Below, piece by piece: positions 26,035-34,886 of a stretch of DNA of 64,000 nucleotides. Made by a program: the position numbers and the translations under genes. Position 1 is the first letter of the stretch, and each line of letters opens with the position of its first letter. The notes beneath the pieces are model-generated. The model was not told the origin of the DNA and made no database searches. It saw only the letters and a list, made by a program, of their open reading frames with translations. This stretch comes from Stenotrophomonas bentonitica (GTDB lineage Bacteria; Pseudomonadota; Gammaproteobacteria; Xanthomonadales; Xanthomonadaceae), in NCBI RefSeq assembly GCF_013185915.1, contig NZ_JAAZUH010000001.1, positions 1,984,001 to 2,048,000 of the forward strand. The letters are read 5' to 3'.

Positions 26035-27360
26035 TCAAGGCGCGGAATGGCGCAACGGCGCGAACGCGGTGCGCAGTTCTTCGGCAAACAGTTGGGGTTG
26101 TTCCCATGCGGCGAAGTGGCCGCCCTTGCCGGCTTGGTGGAAGTAGTAGAGCGAGGGGTAGGCCTGGCGCGTCCAGCTTTCCGGGGCGCGGTAAATCTCG
26201 CCGGGGAAGACCGTCACCGCGACCGGCACACGGATGCTGGCCGTCTTCTGTGCGGCGGCACTGAAGTTGTTGTTGTTGTTTTCCCAGTAGAACCGCGATG
26301 AAGACGCGCCGGTTCGGGTGACCCAATAGAGGGTCAGGTCATCGAGGATGGCGTCGCGCCCGAGCACGGCTTCGGGGTGGCCGTTGCTGTCGGTCCAGGC
26401 GGCAATCTTCTCGTAGAGCCACGCCGCCATGCCGGCCGGAGAGTCGGTCAGCGCATACCCCACCGTCTGCGGGCGGGTCACCATCATTGCGCCGTAGGCG
26501 GCATTACGGCCGAAGAACGTACTCAACTGGTCGTATGCCTGGCGCTCGCTTGCACCCAGTCCTGCCGGCGCTGCATGCCCGGCATTGATGCCCTCCACCA
26601 GCTCGGCCGGAATGGTGGCCGGCATGTTCAGGTGGATGCCCAGCAGCCCTTGCGGCGCCTGGCGCGCCAGCGCGTCGGAGATGACCGACCCGTGGTCGCC
26701 CCCCTGCGACACGTAATGGGTGTAGCCCAGACGCTTCATCAGCACGTCCCAGGCCCGCGCTACCCTATCCGGATTCCATCCCGGCGCGGTTGGCCGGCCC
26801 GAAAAACCGTAGCCGGGTATGGCTGGAATCACCACGTCGAAGGCGTCTTCGGCGCGACCGCCATGGGCTACCGGATCGGTGAGCGGCCCGATCGCGTTGA
26901 TGAACTCCAGCGGCGAACCCGGCCAGCCATGGGTGAGCACCAGTGGCATCGCATGCGGCTCGCGCGAGCGGACGTGGATGAACTGGATGTCCACCCCGTC
27001 GATGGTGGTGATGTACTGCGGCAGGCTGTTGAGCCGCTTCTCCACCCGGCGCCAGTCGTAGCCGCTGCCCCAGTACCCCAGCAGGTCCTGCAGGGCCGCC
27101 AGCTGCACGCCCTGGGACGTGTCGCTGACGGTTTCCCGGTCGGGCCAACGGGTCTGCGCGATGCGCCTGCGCAGCTCGACCAGCTCCGACTCGGGAACAT
27201 GCACGTGATAGGGACGAATACTGGTATCGGGCGAGCTCGGCGCGGGGGCGACCGGCGCGGCAAGCGCCGGGGCAAGCGGGCAGGCGACGGCAAAGCCGAG
27301 TACGGCAACCAGGCGAAGACAGGCGGCAGTTCGACGAGTACAAAGGACGGTGGAGGACAT
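26035..27360 (-). CDS. Exported epoxide hydrolase (EHN family)
   Basis: A 441-residue protein with a signal peptide (about residues 1-35) and the epoxide hydrolase N-terminal domain, seen in IRPYHVHVPESELVELRRRI. The core has HGWPGSPLEFINAIGPLTDP (oxyanion hole), SQGGDHGSVISDAL (Asp nucleophile) and AGKGGHFAAWEQP (catalytic His). The family opens epoxides to diols; bacterial exported members are poorly characterised. It is the first gene of the six-gene operon, 185 bases from the divergent sensor kinase, with a perfect palindrome in the gap. Confidence 0.9.
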   Translation of the reverse strand: MSSTVLCTRRTAACLRLVAVLGFAVACPLAPALAAPVAPAPSSPDTSIRPYHVHVPESELVELRRRIAQTRWPDRETVSDTSQGVQLAALQDLLGYWGSGYDWRRVEKRLNSLPQYITTIDGVDIQFIHVRSREPHAMPLVLTHGWPGSPLEFINAIGPLTDPVAHGGRAEDAFDVVIPAIPGYGFSGRPTAPGWNPDRVARAWDVLMKRLGYTHYVSQGGDHGSVISDALARQAPQGLLGIHLNMPATIPAELVEGINAGHAAPAGLGASERQAYDQLSTFFGRNAAYGAMMVTRPQTVGYALTDSPAGMAAWLYEKIAAWTDSNGHPEAVLGRDAILDDLTLYWVTRTGASSSRFYWENNNNNFSAAAQKTASIRVPVAVTVFPGEIYRAPESWTRQAYPSLYYFHQAGKGGHFAAWEQPQLFAEELRTAFAPLRHSAP

Positions 27361-27432
27361 GGGGAGCTCCGCACGACGGAAGCGTCGCAGTGGGTGCATA
27401 TCAGCAGGCCGCGCGCCGGCGCACACTTGAAC

Positions 27433-27452
27433 CAAGGTATCGGTCGATACCT
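27433..27452. promoter_or_regulatory. Palindrome in the divergent promoter region
   Basis: AAGGTATCG-GT-CGATACCTT, perfect 9-bp arms, lies between the epoxide hydrolase gene (minus) and the sensor kinase gene (plus). A half-site AGGTATGG recurs about 30 bases further toward the kinase gene. It could bind the LuxR-type regulator of the same locus or another dimeric repressor. Confidence 0.6.
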
Positions 27453-27545
27453 TTGTATGAGCCCGGCGGATCGACACCGAGGTATGGTTGTTACGCGGCG
27501 CAGCGACGCGCACCCTTTCCCGTTGACACTCGTCGAGCAGAGCCC

Positions 27546-29081
27546 ATGGCGAAGACAGAACCCAGCGGTGGGCCGGAAGACCCCACGATCGCCACGTTCC
27601 GTGCGCTGGCCGACGCCATGCCGGCATCGGTACTGCTGATGACGCCCGACGGCCAGGTGGAGTACGCCAATGAGCAGGCCATCGCATTCCGCGGTGCCAG
27701 CCTTGAGGAACAGCGCGCATGGAAGACTGCAGAGCTGATCCATCCAGACGAGCTTGCGCAGGCCATCGAACAGTGGTCGCACTGCGTGGCTACCGGAGAC
27801 CGGTTCGAGATGGAGTACCGCGTACGTCGCGCCGACGGCGCGTACCGCTGGTTCCACGTGCGCGGCCAGCCAGTCAGGGACGCAGCAGGCAGCATCCAGC
27901 GCTGGTGTTTCCTCGACGTGGACATCGACGACCGCAAGCGAGGTGAAGCGCTGCTGGCGCAGACACTGGCGGAACTGGCCGCCTCGAAACAGCGGCTGCG
28001 GGCCCTGATCGACACCGTGCCGGGGTTCGTCTGGCAGGCTGCACCGGACGGCAGCGTGGAGTTCCTCAACCAGCGCTGGTTCGACTACACCGGCATGCAG
28101 CCGGAGGACGCGCTGGGCAGCGGTTGGACTTCGCGCATCCATCCCGCCGACGCAGCGCCGCTGGGCGCGTACTGGCACGCCCTGCTGGCATCCGGCGAGC
28201 AGGGCAGCTTCGAGGCCCGGCTGCGCGCTGCCGATGACAGCTACCGGTGGTTCCTGATCCGCGCCGTGCCGCTGCTGGATGACAGCGGGAAGGTGCTGCG
28301 CTGGTACGGGCAGAACACCGATATCGAGGACCGCAAGCAGGCCGAACTGTCGCTGGCACGGGTCCGCTCGGAGCTGGCCCACGTGGCCCGCGTGGCGAGC
28401 CTGGGCGCGCTGACCGCCTCCATCGCACATGAGGTCAACCAGCCGCTGGCCGGCATCATCACCAACGCCAATACCTGCATGCGCATGTTGAACGCAGATC
28501 CCCCCAACCTGGTAGGCGCACGCGAAACGGTGCGGCGCACCCTGCGCGACGGCAACCGTGCATCGGACGTGGTCAAGCGCCTGCGGGCGCTGTTTGCCAA
28601 GGCCGATGCCACCGCCGAGCCGCTGGATCTCAACGAAGCGACCCGTGAAGTACTGGCCCTGGTCTCGGCCGAACTGGACCGCGCCGGCATCTCCCTGCAA
28701 CTGAGATTGGAGGACCCGTTGCCGCCGGCTTGGGCCGACCGCGTGCAGGTGCAGCAGGTCATCCTCAACCTGCTGCTCAATGCCAGCGAGGCCATGTCAG
28801 CCCTTGAACACCGCAGCAGGCGGCTGTGCGTGACCACCTCTGCCGAAGGCACCGACCGCGTGCGCCTGGCGGTGAGCGACTCGGGCGACGGTGTCGATCC
28901 GCACGACGCGGAGCGCATCTTCCAGGCCTTCCACACCACCAAACCCAGCGGCATGGGAATCGGCCTTTCGGTGAGCCGCTCGATCATCGACAGCCACGGT
29001 GGCGCACTCTGGGTGGAATCGTCCGACATGGGCGGCGCCCAGTTTGCCTTTACCCTGCCGCGCGCGGAGGCACGCGCATGA
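27546..29081 (+). CDS. Cytoplasmic PAS-PAS sensor histidine kinase
   Basis: A 511-residue kinase with no membrane segment. PAS domain 1 spans about residues 15-130 and PAS domain 2 about 145-260, each ending with the DIDDRK/DIEDRK linker typical of PAS-PAC. The phospho-acceptor is His295 in TASIAHEVNQPLAG, a FixL-like H-box, and the ATPase shows a G-box GMGIGLSVSRSIIDSHGG. A soluble PAS kinase should sense an intracellular ligand, redox state or oxygen. No Cys or His heme site was recognised. It overlaps the next gene by ATGA. Confidence 0.93.
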   Translation: MAKTEPSGGPEDPTIATFRALADAMPASVLLMTPDGQVEYANEQAIAFRGASLEEQRAWKTAELIHPDELAQAIEQWSHCVATGDRFEMEYRVRRADGAYRWFHVRGQPVRDAAGSIQRWCFLDVDIDDRKRGEALLAQTLAELAASKQRLRALIDTVPGFVWQAAPDGSVEFLNQRWFDYTGMQPEDALGSGWTSRIHPADAAPLGAYWHALLASGEQGSFEARLRAADDSYRWFLIRAVPLLDDSGKVLRWYGQNTDIEDRKQAELSLARVRSELAHVARVASLGALTASIAHEVNQPLAGIITNANTCMRMLNADPPNLVGARETVRRTLRDGNRASDVVKRLRALFAKADATAEPLDLNEATREVLALVSAELDRAGISLQLRLEDPLPPAWADRVQVQQVILNLLLNASEAMSALEHRSRRLCVTTSAEGTDRVRLAVSDSGDGVDPHDAERIFQAFHTTKPSGMGIGLSVSRSIIDSHGGALWVESSDMGGAQFAFTLPRAEARA

Positions 29082-29449
29082 GCCCTGCCCTGTTGGTGTC
29101 GGTGGTGGACGACGACGAATCGGTGCGCGAGTCGCTGCCTGACCTGCTGCGCGAATTCGGCTACACGGTCGCAGCGTTCTCTTCGGCCGCCGAGTTCCTT
29201 GCCTCTCCCGAAATCGAGAGCACCCGCTGCCTCATCCTGGACATCGCCATGCCTGGCATGAGTGGCCCAGAGCTGATGCTGGAACTGCGCCGGCGGCAGT
29301 ACGCGATACCGCTCATCTTCATCACCGCGCACGGCTCGGCCAGCGAACGTCCGCGCTTGATCCGGCAAGGTGCAGTGGAGTGCCTGGCCAAACCCTTCAG
29401 CGAGGCCGAGCTGCTGCGTGCGCTCAACGCCGCGCTGCCGCAGCCGTAA
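29078..29449 (+). CDS. Single-domain response regulator
   Basis: A 123-residue receiver overlapping the kinase gene by 4 bases. The acidic cluster is VVDDDESVRESL, the phospho-Asp is in LILDIAMPGMSG and the Lys is in LAKPFSE. With no output domain, it may act as a phosphate sink or as an intermediate toward the LuxR-type regulator that follows 32 bases later. The same layout (FixL-like kinase, lone receiver, FixJ-like regulator) occurs in many proteobacteria. Confidence 0.92.
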   Translation: MSPALLVSVVDDDESVRESLPDLLREFGYTVAAFSSAAEFLASPEIESTRCLILDIAMPGMSGPELMLELRRRQYAIPLIFITAHGSASERPRLIRQGAVECLAKPFSEAELLRALNAALPQP

Positions 29450-29481
29450 GCGACTGCCCGCCGAACCCCGGATAACGCCCC

Positions 29482-30102
29482 ATGCCGCATGCTTCCGCCC
29501 TGGTGTACGTGGTTGACGACGATGTCTCGGTGCGCGAGTCGCTCGAGCTGCTGATCGAGCATGCCGGCTGGCAACCGGTGTTGCTCGGTTCCGCCACGGC
29601 ATTCCTCGAACAGCCACGGGCACAGGTACCGGCGTGCCTCGTGCTGGACGTCCACCTTCCCGACCTGAATGGTCTGGACCTGCAGACGTCGATGGGATCG
29701 CAACGACCGGACCTGCCGATCATCTTCATTACCGGGTACGGCGACATCCCGTTGACGGTGCGCGCCATGCGCGCCGGCGCCGTTGAGTTCCTGACCAAGC
29801 CGTTCGATGACATCACGCTGCTACGCGCCATTTCGGAAGCGCTGGCCTCCAGTGAGGCCGTACTCCAGGGGCAGGCCTCCGTACAGTCGCTGCAGGACGC
29901 CTATACGTCGCTGACCCCGCGCGAGCAGGACGTGCTGGGCCTTGTGGTGCGCGGCCGTCTGAACAAGCAGATCGCGGCGGAGCTGGGCATCAGCGAGATC
30001 ACGGTCAAGGCGCATCGCGGCAAGGGGATGCGCAAGATGGGCGCACGTTCGTTGCCTGAGCTGGTGAAGCAGGCGGCGGTGCTTCATCTGGGTAACAACT
30101 GA
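29482..30102 (+). CDS. FixJ/LuxR-type response regulator
   Basis: A 206-residue regulator: receiver at residues 1-120 (YVVDDDVSVRESL; phospho-Asp in LVLDVHLPDLNG; Lys in LTKPFDD) and LuxR-type HTH at about 140-200 (LTPREQDVLGLVVRGRLNKQ, then LGISEITVKAHRGK). It is FixJ-like. By position it is the probable activator or repressor of the divergent hydrolase-P460 operon, using the palindrome in the 185-base gap. A 6-bp GC hairpin lies 20 bases after its stop. Confidence 0.93.
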   Translation: MPHASALVYVVDDDVSVRESLELLIEHAGWQPVLLGSATAFLEQPRAQVPACLVLDVHLPDLNGLDLQTSMGSQRPDLPIIFITGYGDIPLTVRAMRAGAVEFLTKPFDDITLLRAISEALASSEAVLQGQASVQSLQDAYTSLTPREQDVLGLVVRGRLNKQIAAELGISEITVKAHRGKGMRKMGARSLPELVKQAAVLHLGNN

Positions 30103-30121
30103 AACCTGCTCCGCCCGCCCG

Positions 30122-30136
30122 CCCGCGCCTCGCGGG
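30122..30136 (+). terminator. Short hairpin after the two-component genes
   Basis: CCCGCG-CCT-CGCGGG gives a perfect 6-bp stem, 20 bases past the LuxR-type regulator. No T-run; a weak terminator at best. Confidence 0.3.
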
Positions 30137-30226
30137 AAGTAGCACCCAGCTCGACCCCTGATGGCCCGCCGCACAGCGCTTGCGGCTGTCGCTGCCTGGA
30201 ACCAGCCAGACCCGACACCCACATTT

Positions 30227-30240
30227 CAAACAAACGATTG
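30227..30240. promoter_or_regulatory. PsrA/FadR-like palindrome upstream of aroQ-accBC
   Basis: CAAAC-AAAC-GATTG lies 79 bases before aroQ and sits inside TTTCAA-N8-TTGAAA (30224-30243). The motif recalls the CAAAC-N4-GTTTG type bound by PsrA, a fatty-acid-responsive TetR protein, with one mismatch. The acetyl-CoA carboxylase genes downstream make fatty-acid control plausible. This is inference. Confidence 0.4.
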
Positions 30241-30318
30241 AAACGCGCGTAACTTCGCCGAACTGGACACCATCCACCGGTTCCGCCAGACTTCGCCCTT
30301 TCCTGTTACGTGGCACCC

Positions 30319-30762
30319 ATGGCGAAACTGCTGGTCCTGCACGGCCCCAACCTCAACCTGCTCGGTACGCGCGAGCCGGGGGTCTATGGCCACACCACGC
30401 TGGCGCAGATCGACCAGGCCCTGCTGGCGCAGGCGCAGGCCGCCGGGCACGCGATGGAGAGCCTGCAGTCCAACGCCGAGCACGTGCTGGTGGACCGGGT
30501 GCAGGCCGCCCGTACCGACGGTACCACCTTCATCCTGATCAATCCGGCCGCGTTCACCCACACCTCGGTGGCCCTGCGCGACGCGCTGGCCGCGGTGGAC
30601 GTGCCGTTCATCGAAATCCACCTGTCCAACCCGCATGCCCGCGAACCGTTCCGCCAGCACAGCTATTTCAGCGACAAGGCGGTCGGCGTGATCTGCGGCT
30701 TCGGGGCCGACAGCTACCGTTATGCCATGGACGCGGCGCTGGCCCGGCTGGCAGCGGCCTGA
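30319..30762 (+). CDS. aroQ: 3-dehydroquinate dehydratase, type II
   Basis: A 147-residue type II enzyme of the shikimate pathway. The start [20 protein letters not shown] carries the Asn and Arg of the active site, then the catalytic Tyr in GVYGHTT, and [16 protein letters not shown] and [14 protein letters not shown] complete the site. It dehydrates 3-dehydroquinate to 3-dehydroshikimate in the cytoplasm. A GTG 9 bases upstream is possible, but the ATG at 30319 is standard. It heads the aroQ-accB-accC operon, an arrangement common in gamma-proteobacteria. Confidence 0.97.
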   Translation: MAKLLVLHGPNLNLLGTREPGVYGHTTLAQIDQALLAQAQAAGHAMESLQSNAEHVLVDRVQAARTDGTTFILINPAAFTHTSVALRDALAAVDVPFIEIHLSNPHAREPFRQHSYFSDKAVGVICGFGADSYRYAMDAALARLAAA

Positions 30763-30829
30763 ACCCCATTGAATTGACCCGAGCGCAACGCGCTTCCCAC
30801 CACACTGACATCAAAAACAAGAGGCCCCT

Positions 30830-31315
30830 ATGGATCTCCGCAAAATCAAGAAGCTGATCGACCTGCTGGAAGAGTCGAACCTTGCCGAAATCGAAATCAA
30901 GGAAGGCGAAGAATCCGTTCGCCTGTCGCGCGCCCCGGTCTCCGGCTACGGCATGGTGCAGGCGCCGCAGATGATGATGGCACCGGCACCGGCCCAGGCC
31001 GCCGTGCAGGCGATGCCGATGCAGTCGCCGACCGAAGCCTCCACCGGCGGCACCGCCAAGCCGGGCCCGGCCCTGCCGGAAGGCCACGTGCTGCGCTCGC
31101 CGATGGTCGGCACCTTCTACACCTCGTCCGCGCCGGACAAGCCGGCCTTCGTGTCGGTGGGCCAGCAGGTCAAGGCCGGCGAAACGCTGGCGATCATCGA
31201 AGCAATGAAGATGTTCAACCCGATCGAAGCCGATGCTTCCGGCACCATCGTGGCCATCCTGGGTGAAAACGGCCAGCCGGTCGAATTCGACCAGCCGCTG
31301 TTCGTGATCGGCTAA
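30830..31315 (+). CDS. accB: Acetyl-CoA carboxylase biotin carboxyl carrier protein
   Basis: A 161-residue BCCP. N-terminal [20 protein letters not shown], a mobile linker rich in Ala, Pro and Met (about residues 45-80), and a C-terminal biotinyl domain with the modified Lys in [12 protein letters not shown]. It carries CO2 between biotin carboxylase and the carboxyltransferase in the first step of fatty-acid synthesis. It lies 67 bases after aroQ and 10 bases before accC. Confidence 0.97.
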   Translation: MDLRKIKKLIDLLEESNLAEIEIKEGEESVRLSRAPVSGYGMVQAPQMMMAPAPAQAAVQAMPMQSPTEASTGGTAKPGPALPEGHVLRSPMVGTFYTSSAPDKPAFVSVGQQVKAGETLAIIEAMKMFNPIEADASGTIVAILGENGQPVEFDQPLFVIG

Positions 31316-31325
31316 GGATCCGTCC

Positions 31326-32693
31326 ATGCTCGACAAAGTCGTTATTGCCAACCGGGGTGAGATCGCGCTGCGCATCCTGCGCGCGTGCCACACCCTGGGC
31401 ATCCGCACGGTGGCCGTGCATTCCACGGTCGACCGCAACCTCAAGCACGTGGCCATGGCCGACGAGTCGGTCTGCATCGGTCCGGGCCCGTCGCCGGAAA
31501 GCTACCTCAACATTCCGGCGCTGATCGCCGCGGCGGAAGTCACCGACGCCCAGGCCATCCACCCGGGCTACGGCTTCCTGTCCGAGAACGCCGACTTCGC
31601 CGAGCGCGTGGAGGAGTCCGGCTTCATCTTCATCGGCCCCAAGGCCGACACCATCCGCATGATGGGCGACAAGGTCGAAGCGATCCGCGCGATGAAGGCC
31701 GCCGGCGTGCCGTGCGTGCCCGGCTCGGGCGGCCCGCTCGGCGACGACATCGTGGCCAACACCAAGATCGCCCGTGAGATCGGCTACCCGGTCATCATCA
31801 AGGCCGCGGGCGGCGGCGGTGGCCGCGGCATGCGCGTGGTGCACGCCGAGGCGTCGCTGAAGACCTCCATCGAAACCACCAAGAGCGAGGCCAAGGCCGC
31901 GTTCGGCAATGGCGAGGTGTACATGGAGAAGTTCCTGGAAAATCCGCGCCACGTGGAGATCCAGGTGCTGGCCGACGGCCAGGGCAACGCCATCCACCTG
32001 GGTGAGCGCGACTGCTCGATGCAGCGCCGCCACCAGAAGGTGGTGGAAGAAGCGCCGGCGCCGGGCATCAGCGCCGAACAGCGCGAAGAGATCGGCAAGG
32101 TCTGCACCGAGGCGTGCGTGCGCATCGGCTATCGCGGTGCGGGCACCTTCGAGTTCCTGTACGAAGACGGCCGCTTCTACTTCATCGAAATGAACACCCG
32201 TATCCAGGTGGAACATCCGGTGACCGAAATGGTGACCGGTATCGACCTGGTGGTGGAGCAGCTGCGCATCGCCGCCGGCCACAAGCTCAGCATCAAGCAG
32301 AGCGACATCGTGCTGACCGGCCACGCCATCGAGTGCCGCATCAACGCTGAAGACGCCGAAACCTTCGTGCCGAGCCCGGGGCAGATCACCGCCTTCCATC
32401 CGCCGGGTGGCCCGGGTGTGCGCGTGGATACGCACATCTACGCCGGCTACCGCGTGCCATCGAACTACGACTCGATGATCGGCAAGCTGATCGTGCACGG
32501 CCCGGACCGCGAAACCGCGATTGCACGCATGCGCGTGGCGCTGAGCGAGATGGTGGTGGACGGCATCAAGACCAACGTCGCCCTGCAGCAGCGCATCATG
32601 CGCGACAAGGGCTTCCAGGCCGGTGGGCAGAACATCCACTACCTGGAGAAGCGTCTGGCCGAGCGCAAGAACAAGTCGATTGCGTTGACCTGA
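31326..32693 (+). CDS. accC: Acetyl-CoA carboxylase biotin carboxylase
   Basis: A 455-residue biotin carboxylase of normal length. [20 protein letters not shown] opens the N-terminal domain; the ATP-grasp contains [14 protein letters not shown], and [18 protein letters not shown] is the catalytic segment with conserved Glu, Asn and Arg. It carboxylates BCCP-biotin using ATP and bicarbonate. Co-transcribed with accB. A strong palindrome with T-run follows the stop codon. Confidence 0.98.
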   Translation: MLDKVVIANRGEIALRILRACHTLGIRTVAVHSTVDRNLKHVAMADESVCIGPGPSPESYLNIPALIAAAEVTDAQAIHPGYGFLSENADFAERVEESGFIFIGPKADTIRMMGDKVEAIRAMKAAGVPCVPGSGGPLGDDIVANTKIAREIGYPVIIKAAGGGGGRGMRVVHAEASLKTSIETTKSEAKAAFGNGEVYMEKFLENPRHVEIQVLADGQGNAIHLGERDCSMQRRHQKVVEEAPAPGISAEQREEIGKVCTEACVRIGYRGAGTFEFLYEDGRFYFIEMNTRIQVEHPVTEMVTGIDLVVEQLRIAAGHKLSIKQSDIVLTGHAIECRINAEDAETFVPSPGQITAFHPPGGPGVRVDTHIYAGYRVPSNYDSMIGKLIVHGPDRETAIARMRVALSEMVVDGIKTNVALQQRIMRDKGFQAGGQNIHYLEKRLAERKNKSIALT

Positions 32694-32713
32694 TCGCGTT
32701 TGGTTGTTGGATT

Positions 32714-32748
32714 GCGTGGAGCCGGGCAGAGCCCGGCTCCACGCGTTT
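32714..32748. repeat. REP/SMAG-like palindrome acting as terminator after accC
   Basis: A 14-bp perfect stem, left arm 32714-32727 (containing GTGGAGCCGGGC), loop AGA, right arm 32731-32744, followed by GTTTT. The sequence is that of the family of REP elements scattered in Stenotrophomonas genomes. It sits tail-to-tail between accC and the convergent 710-residue gene and can end transcription. Confidence 0.7.
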
Positions 32749-32753
32749 TGGGG

Positions 32754-34886
32754 CTAGTCCCGTAATGGGGTTGCCAGCAGGGGTTGCGCGCCGAGCGTGC
32801 CCAGCGCCTGGCGTGCGGCGCCCAGCTCTTCCAGTTGCAGTTCGCCCGGCGCCTTGCCGGTGACCTTGAACAGCACGTTGTTGCCGATCATCACCTGCGC
32901 TTCGTCCTGCAGCGAGAGCAGGCCGGTGGGGTGCGCATGCTTCTGCACCTGCAGGGTCACCACCGTTGAAGCCCCCTGTGGACCATCGCCCGCGCCTGCC
33001 GCCGCGCTTACCGCGCGTCCCCGGTCGCCACTGGCCACGAGGAAGGTGCGGCTGTAGATGATGTGGCCTTCCTGCAAGCCGGCCAGCTGCGCGGCGTCCA
33101 GCGCGAGCGCCACGTACACGCGACCCGGGTGCGGCGGGATCCGCGCCAGGCCACGGTTGATCCGCGCCACCACCTGCTCGGAGTCGCGGAACACGGGCTG
33201 CAGGCTGCCGTACTGCAGGAAGTCGTCCATTGAACGCCGACGCCACGTGAGGTAGCTGCGGATCGCGGCGCGCTGGAGCTGGCTCAGCCGCAGCCGCTCG
33301 TTATGTTCCACCGCGCTTTCATACACCTTTGCCGCTTCCAGGCTGGGCATGCCCCGGTACTCCACGTTGAATTCTGCCTGGGTCATGAAACGCCGCTCCT
33401 GTTCGGGAATGGCCCAGCGCATGTCCACGATGCGGTGCGCCAGCTGGCCGCTCCGGTGCAGGCGCGCGGCGCCGGTGGCACGCGGCAGGTACACCGATAT
33501 GCGCCGGGTGTGCTTGTCCACGTCGCGGATGCGCACCCGGAAGTAGCGTTCCCGGTACCGGACGAAGTGGCGCAGGCGGCCGCCCTTTTTGCTGAAGTAC
33601 CAGCCCGGCCTCCCGTCATCGGCCTGCAGTCCGCGCGCACGTGCCTGCTGCGCGTCGAGCGCCCGCCCGTAGTGTGGCTCAAGCGTGCTGGACAGCTCCG
33701 CGGAGAACTCCGGGGCCAGTGTCGCGCACCCCTCACCCGGCGACCGCCGGCAGCGCAACGTGCGTACCGGTGTGGGGGCCTTCTCACGAAGGTAGTACAC
33801 ACCCCCACGCTTGACCAGGTCCAGCGTGCCGATGCGCAACGCAAGGTCTTTGTCGACTGTGACCGCGTAGTAACGGCCATCCACGCAGACCGCGTTGCCG
33901 GCGCGTCCGCTGACAGCATCGTTGTAGTACAGGATGCCGTCCGGGCCGAGCAGGTCCAGGCGCAGCGTGGCGCGATCCAGTGGCCGCTGCGCCTTCACCT
34001 GCGCCGCCACCGCGTCAAACAGCGCGATGGAACTGTCCATGCGCGCAACGTGGGTCGATGCGGCCTCAAGGGACGGAGCGCGTTTCCAGGTCCAGTCGCT
34101 GCCGTCGAACTCGACATCGACGTAGCCGGTGTCGCCCAGCACCTGCAGGCGTCCTTCGCTGATCCCCAGCGCGCGCTCGCGGCCTTCGAACGGCACCAGG
34201 ATGCGGCCGTCGTGCAGTTCGGCGCTGGTCTGGCGGATGCCCACCTGGGGGCCGCGCGCGCGGCGGGGGTCCTCGACCGGGTCCGGATCCAGCCGGGCAG
34301 GGCCCGGCTCTACCAGGCCTCTTGCCCCACCGAGGGCGAGGGCGGCGTCGGTCAGTTCGGCTCGGCCCAGTGGCTTGTGCTCGAGCGCGTCGGCGGTCAG
34401 GTCGAGCGCTTCTCCTGCCGTCTGCAGGGCGAAGACGCCCCGCGCGCCAATGCCGGCGGCTTCGACGATCGTGGCAGCCGCATCGCCCACCTGCAGCAGC
34501 ATGCGCATGCCAGGGCCCAGCGGCGGCGCGCAGCGCACGCCTTCGTGGCGCTCCCAGGCGTTGCGGGCGTCGGTGAACAGTTCGCTCACCGGGCTGCGCA
34601 GAAGGCCCGCCACGGTGTGCAGTGCACCTGGCATGCCGGATGCGGGCGGTACGGGAATGCAGTTCGACGGCAGCAAGCGGTTTGCCGGCAGCACAGGCGG
34701 GCGACCTGTTGTGGGCGGCATGCCGGTCGCATTGGTGATCGACAGCACTGCGGCCAATGCCTGCACCGGGGTTTCAACCCGGCGGATGGCACGGGCGTCC
34801 AGCGGTTGCGGCGTGGGGGCGAAAACAGGGCGGCGGGCGTGGTGGCGACCGGTGGTGTGCCGGTGCTCGGCAGCGGAAGTGGGCAT
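32754..34886 (-). CDS. Large protein with degenerate C-terminal ADP-ribosyltransferase fold
   Basis: A 710-residue protein not recognised as a whole. It has a basic, Pro-rich N-terminus, an Ala/Gly-rich helical region (about residues 125-190), repeated short beta segments (such as GRYYAVTVDKDLALRI and ERYFRVRIRDVDKHTRRI), and a C-terminal domain from about residue 560. The latter follows the order of toxin-type ADP-ribosyltransferases: AIRSYLTW, then VVARINRGLARIP, RVYVALAL, EGHIIYSRTFLVASGD, and finally DEAQVMIGNNVLFKVTG. The catalytic Arg, the STS motif and the second Glu of ExE all appear replaced. No signal peptide. Resembles toxin/effector architecture; activity is doubtful. A REP element lies inside the frame. 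Confidence 0.6.
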   Translation of the reverse strand: MPTSAAEHRHTTGRHHARRPVFAPTPQPLDARAIRRVETPVQALAAVLSITNATGMPPTTGRPPVLPANRLLPSNCIPVPPASGMPGALHTVAGLLRSPVSELFTDARNAWERHEGVRCAPPLGPGMRMLLQVGDAAATIVEAAGIGARGVFALQTAGEALDLTADALEHKPLGRAELTDAALALGGARGLVEPGPARLDPDPVEDPRRARGPQVGIRQTSAELHDGRILVPFEGRERALGISEGRLQVLGDTGYVDVEFDGSDWTWKRAPSLEAASTHVARMDSSIALFDAVAAQVKAQRPLDRATLRLDLLGPDGILYYNDAVSGRAGNAVCVDGRYYAVTVDKDLALRIGTLDLVKRGGVYYLREKAPTPVRTLRCRRSPGEGCATLAPEFSAELSSTLEPHYGRALDAQQARARGLQADDGRPGWYFSKKGGRLRHFVRYRERYFRVRIRDVDKHTRRISVYLPRATGAARLHRSGQLAHRIVDMRWAIPEQERRFMTQAEFNVEYRGMPSLEAAKVYESAVEHNERLRLSQLQRAAIRSYLTWRRRSMDDFLQYGSLQPVFRDSEQVVARINRGLARIPPHPGRVYVALALDAAQLAGLQEGHIIYSRTFLVASGDRGRAVSAAAGAGDGPQGASTVVTLQVQKHAHPTGLLSLQDEAQVMIGNNVLFKVTGKAPGELQLEELGAARQALGTLGAQPLLATPLRD
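34291..34313 (-). repeat. SMAG-type REP element inside a coding sequence
   Basis: On the minus strand GTAG is followed by AGCCGGGC, loop CCT, GCCCGGCT: the classic SMAG form. It lies in frame within the 710-residue gene and encodes VEPGPARL in a probable linker (about residues 192-200). Confidence 0.7.
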
